A stretch of DNA of 64,000 nucleotides from the NCBI RefSeq assembly GCF_000306785.1, contig NC_017955.1, positions 3,162,001-3,226,000 on the forward strand. Reading direction: 5' to 3'. Position numbers and translations under genes: made by a program. This document shows positions 21,453 to 27,608 of the stretch, one piece after another. Each line of letters opens with the position of its first letter. The stretch's first letter is position 1. The notes beneath the pieces are model-generated. The model did no database searches. It saw only the letters and a list, made by a program, of their open reading frames with translations, and was not told the DNA's origin. Origin of the DNA: Modestobacter italicus. Lineage in GTDB: Bacteria; Actinomycetota; Actinomycetes; Mycobacteriales; Geodermatophilaceae.

Positions 21453-22479
21453 GTCTCACCTCCTCCGGGGTCCGCAGCACGCCGTCGCTGGTGTTCACGT
21501 CACCGGTGAGCACGTTGACCCGCGTGGTCGGCGCCTCGTGCCCGGGGCCGTGCGACCGGGCGTCGCGGAACCCGCGCACCGGCAGCCCGAACTTGGCGAC
21601 CAGCCGGTCACCGAAGGAGGTCGGGTTGACCCGGGCGATCCGCACCGGGCGGTCGGAGCGGCGCACCTCGACCCGGCCGCCGTCGGGCACCTCGATGATC
21701 CGGCGGCCGTCGGCGGAGACCCGCGCGCGGGTGCCGTCCGGCGGCACGGCCACGGTGAGCACCGAGGTCGGCGAGGTGACCAGCGGCCGGGCGAACAGCG
21801 CGTGCGCGTTGGTGGGCACCAGCAGCAGCGCCTCCACGTCGGGCCAGACCACCGGGCCGCCGGCGGAGAACGCGTAGGCGGTCGAGCCGGTCGGGGTGGC
21901 GCAGAGGATGCCGTCGCAGCCGAAGGAGGTCAGCGGGTGGCCGTCGACCTCGAGGACGACGTCGAGGACCCGGCTGCGCTCGACCTTCTCCACCGACACC
22001 TCGTTGAGCGCCCAGGTCTCCGCGCCGGTCGGCACCCCGTCGGCGTCGAGCACCACGGCGTCCAGGGTGAGCCGCTCCTCGACCTCGTACTCGCAGTTCT
22101 CGACGGCGGTCAGCATCTCCTCCACCGCCTCGGGCTCGGTCTCGGCGAGGAAGCCGACCCGGCCGAGGTTCACCCCGGTGATGGCGGCATCGGTGTTGCG
22201 GGCGAGCTCGGCGGCCCGCAGGAAGGTGCCGTCGCCGCCGAAGACCAGCACGATCTCCACCCCGTCGGACGCCGCCGGCCCGAAGGCGCACACCTCGGCG
22301 CCGGGCACGGCCATCGCCTCGGCCTCGTCGTCCAGCAGCCGGACGACGATCCCGGCCGCGGTCAGCCGCGCGGCCGCGGACCGGGCGAGCTGGACGATGT
22401 CGGACCGCCCGGTGTGCACGGCCAGCAGGACGCGCCGGGTGCCCGGGCCGGACCCGCAGGCGGCGGTGCCGTCGGTCAC
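21427..22479 (-). CDS. nadK: NAD kinase
   Basis: 350 residues. It phosphorylates NAD to NADP using ATP or polyphosphate. The signature VFGGDGTFLRAAELAR is at about residue 80. The downstream NEVSVEK and CATPTGSTAYAFSAGGP segments form the NAD-binding part. The C-terminus, about 60 residues beyond the core, is somewhat extended and hydrophilic. GTG at 22479 is preferred because a GAGGAGGAG site sits just upstream; an in-frame ATG at 22515 lacks one. The start overlaps the stop of a 26-codon mini-ORF (GTGA). Confidence 0.96.
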   Translation of the reverse strand: MTDGTAACGSGPGTRRVLLAVHTGRSDIVQLARSAAARLTAAGIVVRLLDDEAEAMAVPGAEVCAFGPAASDGVEIVLVFGGDGTFLRAAELARNTDAAITGVNLGRVGFLAETEPEAVEEMLTAVENCEYEVEERLTLDAVVLDADGVPTGAETWALNEVSVEKVERSRVLDVVLEVDGHPLTSFGCDGILCATPTGSTAYAFSAGGPVVWPDVEALLLVPTNAHALFARPLVTSPTSVLTVAVPPDGTRARVSADGRRIIEVPDGGRVEVRRSDRPVRIARVNPTSFGDRLVAKFGLPVRGFRDARSHGPGHEAPTTRVNVLTGDVNTSDGVLRTPEEVRRGHEDGAA

Positions 22480-22556
22480 TGCTCCTCCTCGCTGGCACTC
22501 GTCGGACCGGTGCACCCGGGTGCGGTGCTCCCGGGTGCGCTCGCGGGCTCGCTCAC
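22476..22556 (-). CDS. 26-residue mini-ORF bridging tlyA and nadK
   Basis: The tlyA stop and this GTG overlap as GTGA, and its own TGA overlaps the nadK GTG in the same way. The peptide is Ser/Ala/Pro-rich with a Glu-Glu-Glu-Gln end, and its last codons contain the nadK ribosome binding site. It may serve only to carry ribosomes from tlyA to nadK. No family was recognised, and it may not be a functional peptide. Confidence 0.4.
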   Translation of the reverse strand: MSEPASAPGSTAPGCTGPTSASEEEQ

Positions 22557-23350
22557 GTGGGTCCTTCCTGAACTGCTCGGTCGATGGCGGTGCGGTCCGC
22601 CGGCGGCGCGTCCCGGCGCAGCCAGAGGAAGAACTCCACGTTGCCGGCGGGGCCGGGCAGCGGGCTGGCCACCACCCCGGCGGTGCCCCAGCCGAGGTCG
22701 GCGGCGGCCTGGGCGACGGTGGCGACGGCGTCGGCCCGGTGGGTGAGGTCGCGGACGACGCCCCCGGCGCCCAGCCGGTCGCGGCCGACCTCGAACTGCG
22801 GCTTGACCATCGGCAGCAGGTCGGCGCCGGGTGCGGCGCAGGCGGTGAGCGCCGGCAGCACCAGCCGCAGGGAGATGAAGGACAGGTCGGCGACGACCAG
22901 CTCGACCGGGCCGTCGATGGCCTCGGGGGTCAGCTCGCGCACGTTGGTCCGCTCGTGCACCACGACCCGCTCGTCGGTGCGCAGCGACCAGGCCAGCTCG
23001 CCGTACCCCACGTCGACGGCGACCACCTGGCGGGCGCCCCGGCTGAGCAGGACCTCGGTGAACCCGCCGGTGGACGCGCCGGCGTCGAGGGCCCGGCGGC
23101 CCGCCACCTCGACCGGGAAGGCGGTCAGCGCGCCGAGCAGCTTGTGCGCGCCGCGGGAGACCCAGCTGGGCTCGTCGGGGTCGGTGCGGACGACGACCGG
23201 GGTGCCGGCCTCGACCCCGGTGGCCGGCTTGCTGGCCGCCTGGCCGCTGATGGTGACCCGCCCCTCGGCGATGAGGCTGACCGCGTGCTCGCGCGAGCGG
23301 GCCAGTCCGCGGCGCACGAGCTCGGCGTCGAGCCGGCTGCGTCGGGCCAT
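22553..23350 (-). CDS. tlyA: TlyA family 16S/23S rRNA 2'-O-methyltransferase
   Basis: 265 residues. An N-terminal S4 RNA-binding domain (about 5-60, RLDAELVRRGLARSREHAV) precedes a Rossmann methyltransferase domain with ALDAGASTGGFTEVLLSRGA and the second motif VVADLSFISLRLVLP. The mycobacterial enzyme methylates C1409 of 16S and C1920 of 23S rRNA and determines capreomycin sensitivity. The ATG at 23350 shares a base with the stop of the upstream small gene. The conserved tlyA-nadK-recN order supports the assignment. Confidence 0.94.
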   Translation of the reverse strand: MARRSRLDAELVRRGLARSREHAVSLIAEGRVTISGQAASKPATGVEAGTPVVVRTDPDEPSWVSRGAHKLLGALTAFPVEVAGRRALDAGASTGGFTEVLLSRGARQVVAVDVGYGELAWSLRTDERVVVHERTNVRELTPEAIDGPVELVVADLSFISLRLVLPALTACAAPGADLLPMVKPQFEVGRDRLGAGGVVRDLTHRADAVATVAQAAADLGWGTAGVVASPLPGPAGNVEFFLWLRRDAPPADRTAIDRAVQEGPT

Positions 23351-23640
23351 CAGAGCTGGTCGACGGTGGACAGTTCGCGCTGCAGCCGGTCGTGCTCGGC
23401 CTCGAAGACCGCGACGTGCTCGGCCACCGGCCGCTCGGCGAGCCCGGCGAAGCGCTCCGCCGGGGGCTGCGGCACGGTCCCGGTCGCGTCCGCCGGGGCG
23501 GGGCCGGCGGCCGGGTCGGCGGCCGGACGCGGCGGGCCGGGGACGGGGCGCGGCGGGCCGGGGACGGGGCGCGGCGGGCCGGGACCGGTCGCGGCTGGTC
23601 GGGTGCGGTCACGGTCTCCTCCTCCACGGCCTCGGGTCAC
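23350..23640 (-). CDS. Small Pro-rich protein, Rv1693-like
   Basis: 96 residues if started at GTG 23640. The first two thirds are Pro/Gly/Arg-rich and built on a 21-bp repeat. The last 30 residues (AERPVAEHVAVFEAEHDRLQ and LSTVDQL) form an amphipathic helix resembling the small conserved protein (Rv1693 in M. tuberculosis) that lies directly before tlyA. Its function is unknown. The start is uncertain: a strong GGAGGAGGAG site points to a GTG in another frame that does not give the conserved tail. Stop and tlyA start share one base (TGATG pattern). Confidence 0.6.
   Translation of the reverse strand: MTRGRGGGDRDRTRPAATGPGPPRPVPGPPRPVPGPPRPAADPAAGPAPADATGTVPQPPAERFAGLAERPVAEHVAVFEAEHDRLQRELSTVDQL
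23530..23592. repeat. 21-bp tandem repeat, three copies
   Basis: Three consecutive 21-bp units (two identical, the third diverged) encode a Pro-Gly-Pro-Pro-Arg-Pro-Val heptapeptide in the small gene before tlyA. The unit length keeps the frame if copies are gained or lost. Confidence 0.8.
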
Positions 23641-23836
23641 GGGCTCGTCCCCGCGTCCCTCTCGGAGGTTACCGGCCGGTGCCGACGGACGACGGTGCGC
23701 TGGCAGGAGCGGTGGACGCAGCGACCGCCGGTGCCGGTCCGGCGCTGCGGGCTGTCCGAGGGCGGCGGTAGCGTCCCGCTGCGGACCGCACGGCCGGGAC
23801 GAGCCCGGCCCCCTGGCTGATGGAGGCGACCCGCCC

Positions 23837-24175
23837 GTGGCGACGCTCGAGCAGTGCATGACCGCCTTGGACGGTTTCGTCGGCAAACTGGCCTCCGCCG
23901 ACGGGGCCCGCGACCTCGACCGCAGCGTCTCGTGCCGGCTGACCGACCTCGGCCAGGTCGTCGCCGGGCGGCTGGCCCGCGGCGCGGTGCACGACATGAC
24001 CGCCCAGCCCGACGGGCCGGCGGTGCCCAAGGCCGACATCCGGCTGACCATGAGCAGCGACGACCTGCTGGCGCTGACGTCGGGGCAGCTGTCCTTCACC
24101 CCGGCCTGGGCGAGCGGCCGGGTGAAGCTGGAGGCCGGTCTGCGCGACATGCTGCGGCTCCGCTCGCTGCTCTGA
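23837..24175 (+). CDS. SCP2-like lipid-binding domain protein
   Basis: 112 residues. The C-terminal half, IRLTMSSDDLLALTSGQLSF then AWASGRVKLEAGLRDMLRL, is the typical end of an SCP2 sterol-carrier fold. Such proteins bind acyl-CoA or other lipids. The GTG at 23837 has only a weak ribosome site; a TAGCGT -10-like box lies about 65 bp upstream. It is divergent from the tlyA run and converges on the HAD gene. It is a stand-alone domain with no catalytic partner visible. Confidence 0.75.
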   Translation: MATLEQCMTALDGFVGKLASADGARDLDRSVSCRLTDLGQVVAGRLARGAVHDMTAQPDGPAVPKADIRLTMSSDDLLALTSGQLSFTPAWASGRVKLEAGLRDMLRLRSLL

Positions 24176-24187
24176 CCCCGCCGCGGC

Positions 24188-25261
24188 TCAGCCGACGGGG
24201 AGGTCCCACCCGGCCAGCACGGTGGCCGCCTGGTCGTCGCCGGCCCGGACGACCGGCGGGCTGCCGCCGTCGGGGTGCCGCGCCCACTGCGCGAGGGCCA
24301 GGGCGCGCAGGCCGTCGAGGCCGTCACCGCCCTCCCGCTCCGGGCCGGTCGAGCGGAGCACCAGGGCCTCCCCCGTCGCGTCGGCCTGCCAGCCGCCGCA
24401 CCGCCAGGCGCCCTCTACCGCGGTGACGGCGGGGTGCGCAGTGAGCACCCCGGCGACGTCGGGGGCGAGCAGGTCCGGTCGGTGCTCGGGGACGGCGGCC
24501 AGCAGGTCGGCCGGCCGGGCCACCCCGGTGAGCACGAGCAGGCTGGCCGCCCCGGCGCGGCGGGCGCCCTCGATGTCGGTGTCGAGCCGGTCGCCGACGA
24601 CGAGCGGGCGGCGGGCCCCGGTCCGGCGGACGCACTCGGCGTGCATCGCCGGGTCCGGCTTGCCGGTGACCAGGGGCTGCTGGCCGGTGACGGCGCTGAC
24701 CACGCCGACCAGGGCTCCGTTGCCGGGGAGCACGCCGCGCGGCGAGGGGATGGTCGCGTCGGTGTTGGTGGCGACGTGGCGCGCCCCGTTGCGGACGGCC
24801 ACGACCGCCTCGGCCAGCTGCGCCCAGCCCACGCCCGGCCCGTAGCCCTGCACGACCGCGACCGGGGACTCCTCGGCGCGGTCGACGACGGTGAGCCCGG
24901 CCGCGGTCAGCGCCGCCGCGACGCCGGGACCGCCGACGGGCAGCACCGCGGCACCGGCCCCGAAGCGCTCGGCCACCACCGAGGCGGCCGCCTGCGAGCT
25001 GGTGATGACGTCGGCGGAGCCGGCCGGGACACCGAGCGCGGTGAGGTGCTCGGCCACCTGCTCGGGCGTCCGCGCGGCGTTGTTGGTGACGTAGCCCAAC
25101 CGCATGCCGGCCGCCACGGCCGAGGCCAGCGCCGCGGGCACGCCGGGCACGGCGTCCGGGCCGACGTAGACCACGCCGTCGAGGTCGAGCAGGGCGACGT
25201 CGTAGGTCTCCGCCGGGGGCTCGGCCGCACCCGCGGCGAGCGGGAGCGGCGCCGGGCTCAC
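24188..25261 (-). CDS. HAD-superfamily phosphatase (NagD/PGP-like, Rv1692 family)
   Basis: 357 residues. HAD motif I is VALLDLDGVVYVGPD, motif II is in YVTNNAARTPEQVAEHL, motif III Lys is in VTGKPDPAMH, and motif IV is VVGDRLDTDIEGARRAG. The C2 cap arrangement is that of NagD/phosphoglycolate phosphatase proteins. M. tuberculosis Rv1692 in the same position is a glycerol-3-phosphate phosphatase that recycles polar heads of phospholipids. A C-terminal extension of about 90 residues follows the core. GTG at 25261 is coupled to a 19-codon mini-ORF; no separate Shine-Dalgarno site is seen. Confidence 0.9.
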   Translation of the reverse strand: MSPAPLPLAAGAAEPPAETYDVALLDLDGVVYVGPDAVPGVPAALASAVAAGMRLGYVTNNAARTPEQVAEHLTALGVPAGSADVITSSQAAASVVAERFGAGAAVLPVGGPGVAAALTAAGLTVVDRAEESPVAVVQGYGPGVGWAQLAEAVVAVRNGARHVATNTDATIPSPRGVLPGNGALVGVVSAVTGQQPLVTGKPDPAMHAECVRRTGARRPLVVGDRLDTDIEGARRAGAASLLVLTGVARPADLLAAVPEHRPDLLAPDVAGVLTAHPAVTAVEGAWRCGGWQADATGEALVLRSTGPEREGGDGLDGLRALALAQWARHPDGGSPPVVRAGDDQAATVLAGWDLPVG

Positions 25262-25317
25262 GCGGCACCGCCGGACGGGTGGGCGGGTCGGACCCGGGGT
25301 GCGGGGACGGTGTTCAC
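25258..25317 (-). CDS. 19-residue mini-ORF bridging the TPR and HAD genes
   Basis: It begins at a GTG overlapping the TPR gene's stop (GTGA) and ends with a TGA overlapping the HAD GTG (GTGA). The peptide is Pro/Ala/Arg-rich. The arrangement is the same as the tlyA-nadK mini-ORF. It may only keep ribosomes on the message so that the HAD gene, which lacks a ribosome site, is translated. Confidence 0.35.
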   Translation of the reverse strand: MNTVPAPRVRPAHPSGGAA

Positions 25318-25715
25318 GGCAGCTCCTCTGCGAGACCGCGGCGGGCTCGGACGCCGCGCAGCGCTCGTGCGTAGTGACCCAGGTCGGGGCGCATGGCCAC
25401 CGCCAGCGCGAGGTGCTCGGCGGCGGTCTCCAGGTCACCGGCCCGGCTGGCGGCCAGACCGAGCCCGAACTGGGCGTAGTCGTCGGTGGGGTTGACGCTG
25501 ATCAACCGGGTGAAGCTGTCCATCGCGGCCCGGTACCGGTGGGCACCGTACTGCGCCCGGGCCAGGGCCTCGAGCACGCTGCGCGACCCGGGCTCGGCGG
25601 TCAGTGCGCGCTCCAGCAGGGTCGCCGCGGCGTCCGGGTGGCCGTTCCCGAGCAGCTCGAGCCCGCGCTGGTACCACTCGTAGACCCCGCCGTCCGGCTG
25701 CCCTGGCCCGGTCAC
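25314..25715 (-). CDS. Small TPR protein (Rv1691-like)
   Basis: 133 residues with about three tetratricopeptide-like helical pairs: VYEWYQRGLELLGNGHPDAA, then ALARAQYGAHRYRAAMDSF, then AQFGLGLAASRAGDLETAAE. It is probably a protein-interaction scaffold. The GTG at 25715 has an AGGAGGGGAG site about 7 nt upstream. The gene occupies the position of Rv1691 upstream of the HAD phosphatase in M. tuberculosis. The partner is unknown. Confidence 0.85.
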   Translation of the reverse strand: MTGPGQPDGGVYEWYQRGLELLGNGHPDAAATLLERALTAEPGSRSVLEALARAQYGAHRYRAAMDSFTRLISVNPTDDYAQFGLGLAASRAGDLETAAEHLALAVAMRPDLGHYARALRGVRARRGLAEELP

Positions 25716-25808
25716 CGCCGCTCCCCTCCTGGCGCGCCCCAGCCGGGCGGCTGTCCCGGCAGGGCAGCGCCGGCAGACGCCGCCGCCGGATCCCAGCCGG
25801 TGCGCTCC

Positions 25809-25823
25809 TACGATCGACTCGTG
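25809..25823 (+). promoter_or_regulatory. -10 box and leaderless start of the DUF1015 gene
   Basis: A TACGAT -10 box (25809-25814) ends 6 nt before the GTG at 25821, so transcription would start at or next to the start codon. There is no Shine-Dalgarno site. The -35 region is weak. Confidence 0.6.
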
Positions 25824-27149
25824 CCCTCGACGTCGGCGGACGCCCCGCCCCCTGACGCAACGGGCCTCGACGTCCGACCGTTTCGTGCTCTGACCTACCG
25901 GGAGCACGACCCGGAGCACCTGGCCCGGGTCAGCTCGCCGGCCTACGACCTCGTGACCGCAGCAGGCCGCGACCGGCTGGCCGCGGCTGATCCGCACAAC
26001 ATCGTCCGCCTGATCCTGCCGCACGTCGACCCGGTGCCCGGCCAGGACACCAGCCGGCCGGCGCGGGACGGCCGCTCGGCCGACGCCGCCGCGCGGACGC
26101 TGCACCGCTGGCTCGCCGACGGGGTGCTGCAGCAGGACGACGGCCCCGCGCTGTGGCGCTACGAGATGGCCGGGCCGGACGGCGCGGTGACCACCGGCTG
26201 GCTGGGTGCCGTGACGCTCCCGCCGCCCGGCTCGGCGGCCGTGCTCCCGCACGAGGACACCTTCGCCCCGGCCGTGGCCGGCCGGACCGCGCTGCTGGCG
26301 GCCACCCACACCGACCTGGAGCCGATCGTGCTGGCGCACGACCCCGACCCGGAGGTGGCCGAGCTGACCCGGCTGACCGGCACCGGGACGCCGTCCCTGC
26401 AGGTCGCCGACCCCGACGGGGTGGTGCACCGGCTGTGGCGGGTCGCCGACCCGGCGACGGTGGACCGGCTGACCCGGGCGCTGGCCGGCACCCGGTCGGT
26501 GATCGCCGACGGCCACCACCGGTTCGCGGCCGCGCGCGAGCACCTCGCCACCGCGCGGGGTGCGGACGAGGCGGACAGCGGCCACGGCCGGGTGCTCGCC
26601 CTGCTCACCCCGATGGGCCCGGGCGGCCTGCGGCTGCACGCCATCCACCGGGTGGTGCCGGACCTCTCGCTGACCGACGCCCTGGCCGCCGCGGGGCACG
26701 GGTTCCGGGTGCGAGAGGTGGCACCGGCAGGCGAGGACCTCCGGGCCACCGCGCAGGAGTGGACCGAGCAGGCAGGCGGACCGGCGTTCCTGGTCACCGA
26801 CGGCGCCCGGCTGGCGGAGCTGTCCGGCCCTTCCCCGGAGATGACCGCTGCCGTGCCCGCGGAGGCGCCGGCCGCGTGGCGGGGGCTGGACGTGGTGCTG
26901 GCCCACGCGGCGCTGCTCACCGGACTCTGGGGCCGCTCGGACGACCCGTCGTCGGTGCTGGTCGCCCACGACGTCGACGAGGCGCTGCGGCTGGCCGACG
27001 AGCGGGCGGGGGTGGCCGTGCTGCTGCGGTCGCCGTCGCCGTCGGACGTGGCGGCGGTGGCCCGGGCCGGGGCCCGGATGCCGCGGAAGTCGACGCTGTT
27101 CGTGCCGAAGCCCAGGACCGGGCTGGTGCTGCGGCCGCACGGCGACTGA
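25821..27149 (+). CDS. DUF1015 family protein
   Basis: 442 residues, the usual length for DUF1015. Family marks include the start DVRPFRALTYREHD, SSPAYDLVTAAGRDRL, PHNIVRLILP, the conserved IADGHHRFAAAREHL, and the C-terminal RMPRKSTLFVPKPRTGLVLR. The biochemical role is unsettled; in some bacteria DUF1015 genes sit beside serine-biosynthesis or phosphate-ester genes. It is divergent from the TPR gene and converges on the SSB-like gene, so it is probably monocistronic. Confidence 0.9.
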   Translation: MPSTSADAPPPDATGLDVRPFRALTYREHDPEHLARVSSPAYDLVTAAGRDRLAAADPHNIVRLILPHVDPVPGQDTSRPARDGRSADAAARTLHRWLADGVLQQDDGPALWRYEMAGPDGAVTTGWLGAVTLPPPGSAAVLPHEDTFAPAVAGRTALLAATHTDLEPIVLAHDPDPEVAELTRLTGTGTPSLQVADPDGVVHRLWRVADPATVDRLTRALAGTRSVIADGHHRFAAAREHLATARGADEADSGHGRVLALLTPMGPGGLRLHAIHRVVPDLSLTDALAAAGHGFRVREVAPAGEDLRATAQEWTEQAGGPAFLVTDGARLAELSGPSPEMTAAVPAEAPAAWRGLDVVLAHAALLTGLWGRSDDPSSVLVAHDVDEALRLADERAGVAVLLRSPSPSDVAAVARAGARMPRKSTLFVPKPRTGLVLRPHGD

Positions 27150-27163
27150 GACCGCGGGCCGGG

Positions 27164-27523
27164 TCACGCCGACCGCGGCGCGGTGCGCTGGCCGGCCTTG
27201 GCGATCCGCCGGGCGCGACGGCAGCTGACCTCGTAGGCGACGGCGGTGCCGGTCGGGGTGCGCCAGAAGCGTCGCTGCAGCGAGCCCTCGACCTCGAGCA
27301 CGTCATCGGGCGCCCAGGCGCTCGCGTGCCGGTGCAGTGACCGCAGCGTGCTGACGCAGGTGAAGACATCGGACTTCGGGCCACCGGGGCGCGGCTTCTC
27401 CCGGCGCACGACGAGCTTGACGACGAGCAGCGTGTCGCCGCTGGGCAGCGGACGGAGCTCGGGAGGGGCCGACAACCGTCCGCGCAGGACGACGTCGTTC
27501 CGGTCGATGACGGCGAGGCTCAT
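27164..27523 (-). CDS. Single-stranded DNA-binding protein-like OB-fold protein
   Basis: 119 residues. The OB-fold pattern is visible: NDVVLRGRLSAPPELRPLPSG, a strand LLVVKLVVRRE, and DDVLEVEGSLQRRFWRTPTG. This resembles SSB proteins, but the C-terminus ends in a basic, Ala/Arg-rich sequence instead of the acidic DDDIPF-type tip. A paralogue acting in recombination or transformation is possible. The ATG at 27523 lies 85 bp after the repeat-rich TPR gene, on the same strand. The DUF1015 gene ends only 14 bp beyond the stop, on the opposite strand. Confidence 0.78.
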   Translation of the reverse strand: MSLAVIDRNDVVLRGRLSAPPELRPLPSGDTLLVVKLVVRREKPRPGGPKSDVFTCVSTLRSLHRHASAWAPDDVLEVEGSLQRRFWRTPTGTAVAYEVSCRRARRIAKAGQRTAPRSA

Positions 27524-27608
27524 GCAGCCAGCGTCGCGTCCGGTCCCCCACCCCGGCCAGGGCCGCCACGGATCTGTGGACGGCCCTGGCGGGTGTGGAC
27601 GGCGGCGG

